NCBI RefSeq assembly: GCF_016587375.1
Contig: NZ_BNJG01000003.1
Span: 186,001 to 250,000, forward strand
From: Ktedonobacter robiniae
GTDB taxonomy: Bacteria; Chloroflexota; Ktedonobacteria; Ktedonobacterales; Ktedonobacteraceae
Reading direction: 5' to 3'
DNA length: 64,000 nucleotides
Below are positions 51,133 to 60,778 of this stretch, piece by piece; the first letter of the stretch is position 1, and the number at the start of each line of letters is the position of its first letter. Position numbers and translations under genes: made by a program. The notes beneath the pieces were generated by a model that made no database searches, was not told the origin of the DNA, and saw only the letters and a list, made by a program, of their open reading frames with translations.

Positions 51133-53127
51133 TTAGCGGCCATCTCGAATGGGCACATCGGCTCCATCACGAAGATACACTGGAATCCGCTCTAAGGGGG
51201 CCACTGCCGTGATATAGTGGCCACCCTCAAACGTCTCGCCGCTCCAGGCATCGGTCCAGGTGGTCCCCGCGGGCAGGTAGACACCGCGACTGCGCGCGCC
51301 TTCCGTCAAGATTGGGGCCACCAGCAAGTCGGGGCCAAAGAGGAACTGGTCATCTACACGCGTGCACTCCTCATCCTCAGGGAAATCGAAGAAGAGGGGC
51401 CGCATGGGAGGGGTGCCCTTCTCGTGCGCTACCCTCATCTGAGCTTCGACATACGGGCGCAGGCGCTCGCGCAAGAACAAGAGCTCCTTAATGATCTCGT
51501 ATGCCTCCGGGCCAAACGACCACGCCTCGTTCTCCGCGCCGGTATCGATCATGGCGTCAATGTTGCGCTCGGGATTACGGTAGCCATGCAGACGCAGCAT
51601 CGGGCAGAAGGTACTGTACTGGAACCAGCGAATCAGCAGTTCGCGGAAGGAAGGCGAGTCGATGTCGCCACCATAGAAGCCGCCGATGTCGGTTGTCCAC
51701 CAAGGGATACCGCTCAAGGCCATATTCAGGCCCGCGCGCACTTGAATCTGCAAATCCTCAAAGGTGCTATCGATATCTCCTGACCAGACAGCCGCCCCGT
51801 ACCGCTGACTCCCTGCCCAGGCCGAGCGGCAGAGATTGAGGATAGGCTCATCGCTCTCCCGGTGCTGATGGTCATAGAACCCCTTGGCGTGCAGCATCGG
51901 ATAGGCATTCGCCACTGCACTGCCATTGCCCAGGTGGAAACGAACGTTATCCGCATCCAGTGGATGCATCTCCGGCTCGCAAGCATCCAGCCACCAGGTT
52001 TTGATACCGTATTGATAGTAGTGCTCGCGTACCTGCTCCCAGACAAACGCGCGTGCCTCGGGATTGGTGGCGTCATAGTATTGCACAAAGGCCGGACCCT
52101 CCGGACGGTTATCCTGAAAGATCATCATAGCGGGGATGCCACGCTCCGTGCGCATCAACAGGCCACGCGCCTGCATCTCCACGAAGTTCTCGCTCATGGG
52201 GTTGACTGTCGGCCAGACGGAAACCATCAATTCGACGCCCATTGCTCTGAGCTCGTCAACCATGGCCTGGGGGTCAGGCCAGGCTTGCGGATCAAAGCGC
52301 CAGTCACCTTGCAAGGTCCAGTTAAAGAAGTCAATAACAATAACCGAAAGAGGCAGGCCGCGCTTCTTATACTCGCGGGCGACCTGGAGCAATTCATCCT
52401 GCGTGCGGTAGCGTAATTTACACTGCCAGAAACCAGAGGCCCATGTGGGGAACTCAGGCGCATGGCCGGTCGCATCGGCATAGTGCTCCATGATCGAGGC
52501 GGGCGTATCGCCCGTCGTGATCCAGTAATCAAGCTGAGCGGTCGCCTCGGCGATCCAGCGCGTCGCGGTTTTGCCAAGCTCCACGCGCCCGATGGCCGGG
52601 TTGTGCCATAGCAGGCCATAGCCCCGGCTTGAGAACAGGAAGGGAATCGCCACTTCAGTATTGCGCTGGGCCAGTTCGACTACCGCCCCCTTCTGATCGA
52701 GCAACCCGTGCTGGTGCTGCCCCAGACCGTAGAGCCTCTCGCCTTCATACGCCTTGAAACGCGCCTCCAGATGATAGAGATCGCTGTGAAGCGCTTTAAA
52801 ATGGCGAGGTGGAATGCGGGTCGAATGCTTAAGAGGGGTTTCCGCCAGCAGTTCCTCTCCGCTCTCCGTCTTGGAGAAGCGAACATGCCCCTGCGGAGAA
52901 ACGCTCGCGGTAAGCGCGCCATTGCTGATCCTGGCCCCCTGCGCGTCAATCGCGATCTGCACTTCCGTTGGTTCCGGCGACAAAAGGACGCTCAACAGGT
53001 CGTCACGAACTGCAGCATTAGGCGTCGAACGGACGCGCAGGCTGTCGCGCCCCCACGGCTCTATGCGCAGTTGCTCGTGATTCCGTTCCCACAGTAGTGC
53101 ATTTGCATATCGTTGAAAACCTTGCAT
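51133..53127 (-). CDS. Glycoside hydrolase family 31, alpha-xylosidase-like
   Basis: 664 residues. GERLYGLGQHQHGLLDQKG and the barrel blocks VIVIDFFNWTLQGDWRFDP and TWWLDACEPEM (nucleophile Asp in LDAxEPE) with WSGDIDSTFEDL (acid/base Asp) are GH31. The LDAxEPE type is seen in alpha-xylosidases acting on xyloglucan side chains, but alpha-glucosidase or alpha-galactosidase activity cannot be excluded. No signal peptide, so it acts on imported oligosaccharides. AAAGAAGG precedes the ATG. Last gene of the minus-strand sugar operon. Confidence 0.9.
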   Translation of the reverse strand: MQGFQRYANALLWERNHEQLRIEPWGRDSLRVRSTPNAAVRDDLLSVLLSPEPTEVQIAIDAQGARISNGALTASVSPQGHVRFSKTESGEELLAETPLKHSTRIPPRHFKALHSDLYHLEARFKAYEGERLYGLGQHQHGLLDQKGAVVELAQRNTEVAIPFLFSSRGYGLLWHNPAIGRVELGKTATRWIAEATAQLDYWITTGDTPASIMEHYADATGHAPEFPTWASGFWQCKLRYRTQDELLQVAREYKKRGLPLSVIVIDFFNWTLQGDWRFDPQAWPDPQAMVDELRAMGVELMVSVWPTVNPMSENFVEMQARGLLMRTERGIPAMMIFQDNRPEGPAFVQYYDATNPEARAFVWEQVREHYYQYGIKTWWLDACEPEMHPLDADNVRFHLGNGSAVANAYPMLHAKGFYDHQHRESDEPILNLCRSAWAGSQRYGAAVWSGDIDSTFEDLQIQVRAGLNMALSGIPWWTTDIGGFYGGDIDSPSFRELLIRWFQYSTFCPMLRLHGYRNPERNIDAMIDTGAENEAWSFGPEAYEIIKELLFLRERLRPYVEAQMRVAHEKGTPPMRPLFFDFPEDEECTRVDDQFLFGPDLLVAPILTEGARSRGVYLPAGTTWTDAWSGETFEGGHYITAVAPLERIPVYLRDGADVPIRDGR

Positions 53128-53180
53128 GATAATCCTTCTTTCTTGGTCCGAAGTTCTGAGACATCCCCACTCACCAGTTC

Positions 53181-54029
53181 CTAGCCCTTCAACGCACCAG
53201 ACGAGAGGCCGGACGTGATATAGCGCTGGAAGACAATCAGCAGGATCGCGGCTGGTATCGCTCCGAGGGTCGCGACCGCCATCAGGTTATTCCACTGGGA
53301 GTTAAACTGCCCCAGGTAGCCATAGATGCTCAGGGAAATGGGCTGAATATCATTCACCGTCATAATAGTGAGGCCGTAGAGGAAGTCGCCCCACGCGAAG
53401 AGGAAGGCGAAGAGCCCCGCCGTCACAATACCCGGCAACGCGAGCGGCAGTATGATTCTGAGGAACGCGCCCCACTCACCCGTGCCATCGATAAACGCCG
53501 CCTCGACCAGTTCATAGGGAAGCGATTGCATATACGCGGCCAGAATAATTACATCAAAGGGGACAGCATACGTGCTATCTGCCAGAATCAAGCCCAGGTA
53601 GCTATTCAACAAGTTCAGCTTGTTAAAGATCAGAAACATCGGCGTCGCCAGGGTGACCGCCGGGATCATCTGCGCCAGCAAGAGCGCGAAAATCAACACG
53701 TTCGAGAAGCGCAGGCGGAAATGCGCCAGGGCATAGGCAGCGGGAATCGCGATGGCGAGCGAGATCACCACCGCCCCCAGCGCGACGATCAGGCTGGTAA
53801 GCAGGTGCGGGAACTGATCGGCGAAAGTCGCCGTATACGCTTCAAACGTGATCTGGGTCGGGATCAGCGAGACGGGTATCTTGAAGATATCCTGGTTTGT
53901 TTCCAGCGAATTGACAATCATCCAATACACGGGAAAGAGCATTATCACGGTAATGATCAACCCCAGGATGAGGAAGAGAAGCGGGCGCAGCGAAACGCTC
54001 CTTTTGCGCTTGACAGATTGAGCCTGCAT
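53181..54029 (-). CDS. Sugar ABC transporter permease, MalG-type
   Basis: 282 residues, six membrane helices. The conserved EAA loop reads YELVEAAFIDGTGEWGAFLRIILPLALPGI. N-terminal FLILGLIITVIMLFPVYWM and the C-terminal SGLSSGALKG end are typical of carbohydrate-uptake (CUT1) permeases. AAAGGAG precedes the ATG. It pairs with the permease just upstream in the operon. Confidence 0.93.
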   Translation of the reverse strand: MQAQSVKRKRSVSLRPLLFLILGLIITVIMLFPVYWMIVNSLETNQDIFKIPVSLIPTQITFEAYTATFADQFPHLLTSLIVALGAVVISLAIAIPAAYALAHFRLRFSNVLIFALLLAQMIPAVTLATPMFLIFNKLNLLNSYLGLILADSTYAVPFDVIILAAYMQSLPYELVEAAFIDGTGEWGAFLRIILPLALPGIVTAGLFAFLFAWGDFLYGLTIMTVNDIQPISLSIYGYLGQFNSQWNNLMAVATLGAIPAAILLIVFQRYITSGLSSGALKG

Positions 54030-54052
54030 TGCGAAATCTCCTTTGTCTATGC

Positions 54053-55000
54053 TCAGGCATCCTGCTGACGGTTGGCGCGTACGTAGAATAGCGCCACTAC
54101 CAGTGAAATGACCAGGATAACATTCCCTAACGCCGATCCCTGCCCGAACAGCTGCTGTGCGAAGGAGAGGTTATACGACCAGGTCGCGAAAATCTGCGTC
54201 GTGTTCGCCGGGCCTCCACCGGTCATTACATACACAATGTCGAATACTTTCAGCGTGTAGATGAGGCCAAGCATCAAGACAACGCCGATCACCGGTCTAA
54301 GCAACGGAAGGGTAACATACCAGAAACGCTGCCACTGGGTCGCACTGTCAATTGACGCCGCCTCGTAGAGCTCGCCCGGAATGCCTTGCAGGCCACTGTA
54401 TAGCAGCACCATATTAAAGGGGATGCCAATCCAGATGTTGGTCACGATAATTGTTGCCAGGGCGTATCCAGGAGTGGTCAGCCAGCCAAAGTGCGCGGGG
54501 ATGAGATGCAGGCCCGCCAACGTCTGGTCAATAATGCCGTTCGTCTGATCAAAGAGCCAGCGCCAGACCGTTCCCGACACGACCAGAGGCAACAGCCAGG
54601 GCAGGAGCATCAACGAGCGCAGAAAACGGCTCAGCGGGAACTTTTTGGTGAAAAACACCGCCAGCGCCAGACCGATCACAAACTGAGGCACGATCGACCC
54701 CACCGTGAAGATGAGCGTGTGAAGCGCCGCACCACCGGTCGTCGCGTCCTGAAGCACGGCGATATAGTTGCTCAGGCCAATGAAGGGCGCGTTGCCCGTG
54801 TATTCAGTCTGAAGGGTGTATTTCTCCAGGCTCACACTGATACTATAATAGAGCGGATAACCAAAGAAGATGAGCAAGTAGATAATCACTGGCACCAGGA
54901 ATGAGAAGCGAACCAGGCGCGAACGACTGCTTCTGCGCGCTATTGATTTCGACACGTTCCCTCTGACCACCGATTGCTGCTCCTGAATATGCGTAGCCAC
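54053..55000 (-). CDS. Sugar ABC transporter permease, MalF-type
   Basis: 315 residues from GTG 55000, chosen for GGGAGGC at a good distance; an upstream ATG at 55021 lacks one. FLVPVIIYLLIFFGYPLYYSI is helix 1 and the EAA loop is GELYEAASIDSATQWQRFWYVTLPLL. With the MalG-type partner it forms the transmembrane part of a CUT1 importer. No ATP-binding subunit is encoded here; a shared MsmK/UgpC-type ATPase elsewhere is the usual arrangement. Confidence 0.93.
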   Translation of the reverse strand: MATHIQEQQSVVRGNVSKSIARRSSRSRLVRFSFLVPVIIYLLIFFGYPLYYSISVSLEKYTLQTEYTGNAPFIGLSNYIAVLQDATTGGAALHTLIFTVGSIVPQFVIGLALAVFFTKKFPLSRFLRSLMLLPWLLPLVVSGTVWRWLFDQTNGIIDQTLAGLHLIPAHFGWLTTPGYALATIIVTNIWIGIPFNMVLLYSGLQGIPGELYEAASIDSATQWQRFWYVTLPLLRPVIGVVLMLGLIYTLKVFDIVYVMTGGGPANTTQIFATWSYNLSFAQQLFGQGSALGNVILVISLVVALFYVRANRQQDA

Positions 55001-55030
55001 GATAAGCCTCCCTGAACACACACACCAGAA

Positions 55031-55080
55031 CTCTCGCTTGACTGGCCCACGTTAGAAAGCGTGGGCCAGTCAAGCGAGAG
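55031..55080 (-). terminator. Perfect 21-bp hairpin between binding protein and permeases
   Basis: 55031-55051 pairs without mismatch to 55060-55080 around loop TTAGAAAG. It lies 13 bases after the binding-protein stop. This attenuator or mRNA-stabilising stem would make the binding protein more abundant than the permeases, a common pattern in sugar importers. Confidence 0.75.
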
Positions 55081-55093
55081 GAGAGATCCCACA

Positions 55094-56401
55094 TTAGCCC
55101 TTTACAATCGCGTCGATCTTCTGTTGCGCCTGGGTCAGCGCAGACTGTGGAGAGAGGCTGCCAGAGAGAGCGGATTGCTCGGCAGTCCAGATCTGCTGCG
55201 AGATGTTGGGATACTTCTCGCCGACTTTGGCGGTGCGAGCCTGGGCGTTGTTCAACTCATCGGCGAAGACCTGCAACTCGGTATTCTGCTTCAGAAGATC
55301 CTGGGCAGCAGCCTTCAAAGGAGGAATGTAGCCCTGTACCTGGTCGTAGTCCGTGATCTGCTTTGGCTGCTCCAGCCAGTTCAGGAAATCCCAGGCAGCT
55401 TTCTGATGCGTGTCGTCGGTCTGCGGAATGGTCCAGATCTCTCCGCCCAGCGGGGAGACTGTCTTTTTCCCAGCGGACGGGGCTGGCAGAGCAACAACGC
55501 CGTAATCCACCTTGGCTTGCTTCAACAGGCTCAGGTCCCAGGGACCATTCTCCATCATAGCCGCGTGTCCCTCTTCAAACTGTGTCAGGACATCGGCCTG
55601 GCCCCAGTTCAGCGAGGCCTTGGAGAGGGAGCCGTCTTTCAGCATATCCGTAAGGAACTGCAATGCTCCGACGCCTGCAGGGCCATCGACCTTGTCGAGA
55701 TCACCACCATTCGACCACAGGTACGGCTCAAACTGCCAGGAACCTTCTTCGGTAGCAGGTGCCGAGAGAGCGAAGCCGTAGGTATTGCCCTTGGTCAACG
55801 CCTTCGCGTCAGCCTGCAGCTCAGCCCAGGTCGTGGGAGGCTTGAGACCGGCGTCATTGAACATCTTCTTGTTGTAGTAGAGCGCGAGATCGTTGTTCCC
55901 CGTTGACACAGCATAGGTCTTGCCCTGGTACTGCATCGTGGAGAGCGAGCCTCCGTAGAATTTGGAGGAGGCGAGATCGCCCGTCAGATAGGAGTCGAGC
56001 TGTGTGAGCGCCCCAGTTGATGCGAACGTCGGCAGGTTCGGATTATCCATAACCAGGATGTCCGGTAGTGTATGCGACGCGACCTGCTGGGATACTTTGG
56101 TGGTGAATGAGCCAATCGGCACCGCGGTTCGTTTGATCGTCACGTCCGGGTGCTCCTGCTCGTACTGCTTGATGAGTTTATTGATTTCAGTGTTTGCTGG
56201 CTCTGTTCCCAGGTAGTCCATCTCGGTAAGCTCAATCTTCCCGTTAGAGCTTTGAGCGGACCCACCACAGGCGCTCAACAATAGTCCCAGAGCGAGAAAT
56301 ATGAGGCAACTCATTGAGATCAGGCTGAAAAAGCGCTTAGAGGTGCGCTTTTGGGATGTTATATATGCTTGACCCGCCACTTTAAACGGCTGTGGATCCA
56401 T
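55094..56401 (-). CDS. Sugar ABC transporter substrate-binding lipoprotein
   Basis: 435 residues from ATG 56401, with AAAGGAGG upstream. The N-terminus has a basic region, helix FFSLISMSCLIFLALGLLLS and lipobox LSAC. SBP_bac_1 features: PDVTIKRTAVPIGSFTTKVSQ, DILVMDNPNLPTFAS, GNNDLALYYNKKMFNDAG, and PPTTWAELQADAKAL. Ligand class carbohydrate; identity unknown. First gene of the operon, under the LacI-type operator described at 56578. Confidence 0.93.
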   Translation of the reverse strand: MDPQPFKVAGQAYITSQKRTSKRFFSLISMSCLIFLALGLLLSACGGSAQSSNGKIELTEMDYLGTEPANTEINKLIKQYEQEHPDVTIKRTAVPIGSFTTKVSQQVASHTLPDILVMDNPNLPTFASTGALTQLDSYLTGDLASSKFYGGSLSTMQYQGKTYAVSTGNNDLALYYNKKMFNDAGLKPPTTWAELQADAKALTKGNTYGFALSAPATEEGSWQFEPYLWSNGGDLDKVDGPAGVGALQFLTDMLKDGSLSKASLNWGQADVLTQFEEGHAAMMENGPWDLSLLKQAKVDYGVVALPAPSAGKKTVSPLGGEIWTIPQTDDTHQKAAWDFLNWLEQPKQITDYDQVQGYIPPLKAAAQDLLKQNTELQVFADELNNAQARTAKVGEKYPNISQQIWTAEQSALSGSLSPQSALTQAQQKIDAIVKG

Positions 56402-56577
56402 TGTATATCCTCCTTTGGATTGACCATCACACCCGACACGAGAGTAAAAGCCCACCTTCTGCCCCCTCCCCTGTGAAACAACACGAACATACTCTCCAGT
56501 GAATGGAGATGCGTTCCCGCTCCACAGGAATCTCCAGTCATGTTTCCCTCTCGATCTGGAATCAGCTTTGTCCCTTT

Positions 56578-56629
56578 TATCGAAGCGCTTCGATAGAGAA
56601 ATTATAAGTTCAAGAACAGAAACTGTCAA
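56578..56629 (-). promoter_or_regulatory. Consensus sigma-70 promoter with LacI-type operator
   Basis: On the minus strand TTGACA (56624-56629) and TATAAT (56601-56606) are exact consensus boxes with a 17-base spacer. Just downstream lies the perfect 18-bp palindrome TATCGAAGCGCTTCGATA (56578-56595), of the CGAAGCGCTTCG type bound by many LacI-family repressors. It drives the binding-protein operon, and the repressor gene at 56656 is next door. Confidence 0.9.
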
Positions 56630-56655
56630 GAGTGATATCTGTCAATATTGATGTC

Positions 56656-57672
56656 TTAGCGATGAGGGCCTGAACTAGAACGTATGGTGAGAGGCGGAGT
56701 CAGCAAGACTTGTCTCGCAGCGGTCTCGATCCCATTCAACTTATCCACCAGAATTTGCGCTCCTAGTCGTCCCATCTCCTCAAAAGGGAAATCGACCGAA
56801 GTAAGGGCGGGCATCGTCATCTGCGCCAGGTGCGGTGAGAAAATCGCGACTAAGGAAACATCTTCAGGAATGCGCAAGCCCTTGTCAGTAAGAGCGCGGA
56901 TAATACCACCGCTCGGCCAGGGCGTCATGAGAATGAAAGCACTAATGGCTGGATGGTCATTCAGCAGGTTCGTTGTTGCCTCATACCCCGCCTGATCATT
57001 TGCCTCGCAGCAGCAATCTATGCCCTGTAACCCATGCTTCTGCATCTCGCGATAAAAAGCGTCCCTGGAGCGCACGACATAGCCAATGCCCCGCTCCAAA
57101 AGCTCTGCCGACTGGTTAATGAGCACGATATGCCGATGCCCCTCCTCTACCAGGTAACGAACGCTTGTCTCCAACGCATAATCAAAATCCAGGTCCACAA
57201 AACTCATATCGGCATTTTCCGCGTAGCGGCCAATCATCACGAAGGGCACATGCTGCTTCTGGAGCAACTCAACACGTGGATCATGCAGGGCAACTTCCAT
57301 GAGAATCGCTCCATCGATAAAGCCCTGGTGGGTCATGTCCATTACCTTCTCATCATCGGTCAGGGGGGACGTCCACAGCAGGAGAGCATATCCGTGATCG
57401 GTAGCCGAGGCCGCGATACTGGTAATAAACTCGGATTGGGGACCTAACTTGGAGCTCCAGGCAGGATAGAGCAAGGCGATGATACGCGTACGCTTGGTCA
57501 CCAGCGCGCGCGCCAGCGAGTTCGGCTGATACCCCAACTCTTCCATCGCCTGGTAGACCTTTTGCTTCACCGCATCGGAAATGGGTCTCTTCCCACTCAG
57601 CGTATACGAGACGGTGCTTAAGGTAACGCCCGCGCGCTTGGCGATATCCGACATCTTGGGCGAGTTTTTCAT
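56656..57672 (-). CDS. LacI-family transcriptional regulator
   Basis: 338 residues from ATG 57672. HTH: MSDIAKRAGVTLSTVSYTLSG, then the hinge NSLARALVTKRT. Periplasmic-binding-protein-like effector domain follows (IIALLYPAW, GFIDGAILMEV, FVDLDFDYALETSVRYL, TSVDFPFEEMGRLGAQIL). GTG/ATG starts further upstream are possible. Almost certainly represses the divergent-neighbour ABC/GH31 operon at the 18-bp operator and is released by a sugar. Confidence 0.92.
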   Translation of the reverse strand: MKNSPKMSDIAKRAGVTLSTVSYTLSGKRPISDAVKQKVYQAMEELGYQPNSLARALVTKRTRIIALLYPAWSSKLGPQSEFITSIAASATDHGYALLLWTSPLTDDEKVMDMTHQGFIDGAILMEVALHDPRVELLQKQHVPFVMIGRYAENADMSFVDLDFDYALETSVRYLVEEGHRHIVLINQSAELLERGIGYVVRSRDAFYREMQKHGLQGIDCCCEANDQAGYEATTNLLNDHPAISAFILMTPWPSGGIIRALTDKGLRIPEDVSLVAIFSPHLAQMTMPALTSVDFPFEEMGRLGAQILVDKLNGIETAARQVLLTPPLTIRSSSGPHR

Positions 57673-57879
57673 ATTGTTCGATGACTTATTCACAACTTTT
57701 TCGACAATCAGGCCAGAGCAAAGCCTCTCCCTCCTACGTGAGCATACGATGTGGCAAGACATATTTGCCATCAATGTATAGCTCTGTTATTCACCTGCAT
57801 ATTGCGCTAAAAATGCCACCCCTGTCAAGAGTGGCAGTGTACACGAGAGTTTCTTCAGAGGCTAATCACGCTCCAGAGC

Positions 57880-58674
57880 TTACCATCTGGCAGACGGGCG
57901 ACGTTGCAGTTCGCCCGGTGAGACACCTCGGATCTTTTTAAAGACTTTCAGGAAATAGTGATAATCATGAAAACCGACTTGCACTCCTACTTCCTTGATT
58001 GGTTTACCCATCACCAGTAATTCCGCCGCGATGTCGATGCGCAGGTGTTGTAGCTTCTGATGAATGCTCCTGCCAAAGTGCTGCCGAAAGACACGATCCA
58101 GGTGTCCATAACTATATCCTAACTCCTCCGCGATCAATTCACTATTCACATCCTGCTCGATATGCTCTCTGAGGTAGTCCATGACGCGATAGGCCAGTCG
58201 CTTCGGCCTATCCTGTTCACTCCCTGTGTAATCCTGCATGGCGCTCAGTTGTGCGAGGATCGCGGCAACCTGCACGTTTATCTGCGCGGGGGACAACACG
58301 GCAAAGTCCACAGCGCGCTTGAGAAAGCGATACAGGTTAAGATATGAGGTATCGGGTGGTATGCGTCCCAAGACAGGCAAGCTCAACATTTGAGACGCGT
58401 AACCTCCCTCTCTCGTTAGAAAGTGGAAATAGATTACATCGAAGCTTGTCCCGCTCTGTATCCCATAATGCCGCACATATGGCGGCAGAAGATAATAGCT
58501 ATTCGCGCATACGTTCACTCGGTCCCCACCCACCTGTAAACTCGTCGCACCCCTTGTGAGCATACCAAGCACCCAGAAATCCAGCACACGGTCAGCGTGC
58601 AGTGTTTCCTCCTGCACAAAACCCATACTCAGAACTTCTGGTTGCCCATCTAGTCGATAAATCGAGCCGGACAT
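57880..58674 (-). CDS. AraC-family regulator of sugar use
   Basis: 264 residues from ATG 58674 with AAAGGTGG upstream; GTG 58689 would add five residues. AraC cupin-like N-terminal domain (SLQVGGDRVNVCANSYYLLP, HYGIQSGTSFDVIYFHF) and a C-terminal double HTH (LIAEELGYSYGHLDRVFRQH, PIKEVGVQVGFHDYHYFLKVFKK, GVSPGELQRR). Divergent from the GH127 gene 108 bases away, which it probably activates. Confidence 0.9.
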   Translation of the reverse strand: MSGSIYRLDGQPEVLSMGFVQEETLHADRVLDFWVLGMLTRGATSLQVGGDRVNVCANSYYLLPPYVRHYGIQSGTSFDVIYFHFLTREGGYASQMLSLPVLGRIPPDTSYLNLYRFLKRAVDFAVLSPAQINVQVAAILAQLSAMQDYTGSEQDRPKRLAYRVMDYLREHIEQDVNSELIAEELGYSYGHLDRVFRQHFGRSIHQKLQHLRIDIAAELLVMGKPIKEVGVQVGFHDYHYFLKVFKKIRGVSPGELQRRPSARW

Positions 58675-58781
58675 GTTGAAATTTTCCACCTTTGCGTTGA
58701 GAATCTACATTGCGCCTCGTGCCTACGTCCTTTATCCTATCATGTATATACCAGACACGGAACTATAGAGGAGGTCCTTCA

Positions 58782-60578
58782 ATGTTTGAAACTCACCATT
58801 CGCTCCCCTGGAACGCAGTCACGCTTCAGCCGGGATCACTCAAGAAAAGGGCAGAGCTTAATCGCGCCTATATGCTCAGCCTCAAGAGTTCTCATCTGTT
58901 GCAGAACCATTATGGTGAAGCTGGACTCTGGAACCCGCCCCAGCAACCAACAGATTGCCACGGCGGATGGGAATCGCCAACCAGCCAATTGCGCGGACAT
59001 TTCCTCGGACACTGGCTCTCGGCTGCGGCACGCCTGTTCGCATCGACGGGCGATACTGAGATCAAAGGGAAGGCTGACTTTATCGTGGCCGAGTTGGCGC
59101 GTTGTCAGCAAGAAATGGGAGGCGAGTGGATCGGCTCTATTCCAGAAAAGTATCTCGACTGGATCGCGCGTGGCAAGCGTATCTGGGCACCTCAGTATAC
59201 TCTGCACAAGACCTTGATGGGTCTGTACGATATGTACGAAATTGCTCAGAATGAGCAAGCACTTGACATCCTCATCCACTGGGCAAACTGGTTTCATCGC
59301 TGGACAGGGCAGTTCTCACGCGAGCAGATGGACGATATTCTCGATGTCGAAACCGGCGGCATGCTTGAAGTATGGGCAAACCTCTACGGTGTCACCAACA
59401 AACAGGAACACCTGGATCTCATACGGCGCTATGATCGCCGCCGCCTCTTTGATCGCCTGCTTGCTGGGGAAGATGTGCTGACATATATGCACGCGAATAC
59501 CACTATCCCCGAAGTGCATGGCGCAGCGCGTGCCTGGGAGGTAACCGGTGAACAGCGCTGGCGCGACATTGTTGAAGCATACTGGCGCCTCGCGGTTACG
59601 GATCGCGGCTATTTCTGCACTGGTGGTCAGACAAGCGATGAGATGTGGTGTCCACCGCATCAACTTGGCGGGCAACTCGGACCCGAAAACCAGGAACACT
59701 GTACTGTCTATAACTTGATGCGCCTGGCGAACTATCTCTTCCGCTGGACCGGCGATGTCGTCTACGCGGACTACTACGAGCGCAATTTCTATAATGGTAT
59801 CCTCGCGCAGCAGAACGCGCAGACAGGCATGGTCGCGTACTACCTGCCTCTGGAGACGGGAGGAACCAAAGTATGGGGAACTCCGACGAATGATTTCTGG
59901 TGCTGTCACGGAACCCTTGTGCAGGCACAGGCAAGCCATACGCGCGACATTTATTTCACGAATGATGAAGGGCTGCTCGTCAGCCAGTACATCCCTTCCC
60001 GCGTGCAATGGCATCACGATGGATCCGAAGTTAGCGTAACTCTGGAGAGCAAGGCCCACGACGTCTACGCGCTGAAGGCTTCGCGTGAGCAGCCGCGCCA
60101 GACATCACATCCCGAGTATACGCTTAGCGTCAACTGCGAGCAGCCCACAGAGTATACACTTACGCTGCGCTTGCCCTGGTGGCTCGCGGACGAACCAACG
60201 ATCACGATCAATGGCGAGCGCCAACAGGTTCCTCACACTCCATCCAGCTACTACAGCATTCGCCGAACCTGGCATAACGATAAGCTTACCATCCTGCTTC
60301 CGAAAGCCTTGCAAATCGTCCCCCTGCCAGGTGCATCTGACATGATGGCCTTTATGGATGGTCCCATAGTTTTAGCCGGACTATGCGATGACGCGTCTAT
60401 GCTCTATGGAAGTAAAGATCAGCCCGAAACGCTCCTGGCTCCTTATCATGAACGCCAGTATGCCGCCTGGCAGCCTGATAGCTATGAGACGCGCAACCAG
60501 CCGCACACCACACGCTTCCTCCCTCTGTGCGACATTCGCGACGAGCGTTATACTGTCTACTTCCCTATTACTGAATAG
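58782..60578 (+). CDS. GH127 beta-L-arabinofuranosidase-like (DUF1680) enzyme
   Basis: 598 residues from ATG 58782 with GAGGAGGT upstream. GGWESPTSQLRGHFLGHWLSA, then the key ENQEHCTVYNLMRLANYLF (Glu and Cys Zn ligands) and FWCCHGTLVQ (catalytic Cys next to a ligand Cys) match the GH127 active site, in which a Zn-bound Cys acts as nucleophile. Characterised members remove beta-1,2-linked L-arabinofuranose, for example from hydroxyproline-linked arabinans. A C-terminal beta domain follows. No signal peptide. Confidence 0.9.
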   Translation: MFETHHSLPWNAVTLQPGSLKKRAELNRAYMLSLKSSHLLQNHYGEAGLWNPPQQPTDCHGGWESPTSQLRGHFLGHWLSAAARLFASTGDTEIKGKADFIVAELARCQQEMGGEWIGSIPEKYLDWIARGKRIWAPQYTLHKTLMGLYDMYEIAQNEQALDILIHWANWFHRWTGQFSREQMDDILDVETGGMLEVWANLYGVTNKQEHLDLIRRYDRRRLFDRLLAGEDVLTYMHANTTIPEVHGAARAWEVTGEQRWRDIVEAYWRLAVTDRGYFCTGGQTSDEMWCPPHQLGGQLGPENQEHCTVYNLMRLANYLFRWTGDVVYADYYERNFYNGILAQQNAQTGMVAYYLPLETGGTKVWGTPTNDFWCCHGTLVQAQASHTRDIYFTNDEGLLVSQYIPSRVQWHHDGSEVSVTLESKAHDVYALKASREQPRQTSHPEYTLSVNCEQPTEYTLTLRLPWWLADEPTITINGERQQVPHTPSSYYSIRRTWHNDKLTILLPKALQIVPLPGASDMMAFMDGPIVLAGLCDDASMLYGSKDQPETLLAPYHERQYAAWQPDSYETRNQPHTTRFLPLCDIRDERYTVYFPITE

Positions 60579-60580
60579 TT

Positions 60581-60623
60581 TTAAAGGAGATGCAGGAGGG
60601 TCTTGCTTCTGCATCTCCTTTAA
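60581..60623. terminator. 15-bp terminator hairpin after GH127
   Basis: TTAAAGGAGATGCAG (60581-60595) pairs perfectly with CTGCATCTCCTTTAA (60609-60623), immediately after the GH127 stop. Beyond it 60696-60701 is a TATAAT that may be the -10 of the next gene. Confidence 0.75.
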
Positions 60624-60778
60624 GGCTGCGCCATTATGCATAAATCAGCATAAACCATAACTCAATTGTACAAGCTTCCGCCTGGCTGTGCATCATATAA
60701 TGTAGTACTCATTCTAAATAGGATACCATAGGCAGAGACTGATTCAGACTATTTTTTGCTAGAGAGGGACTCCATCGT

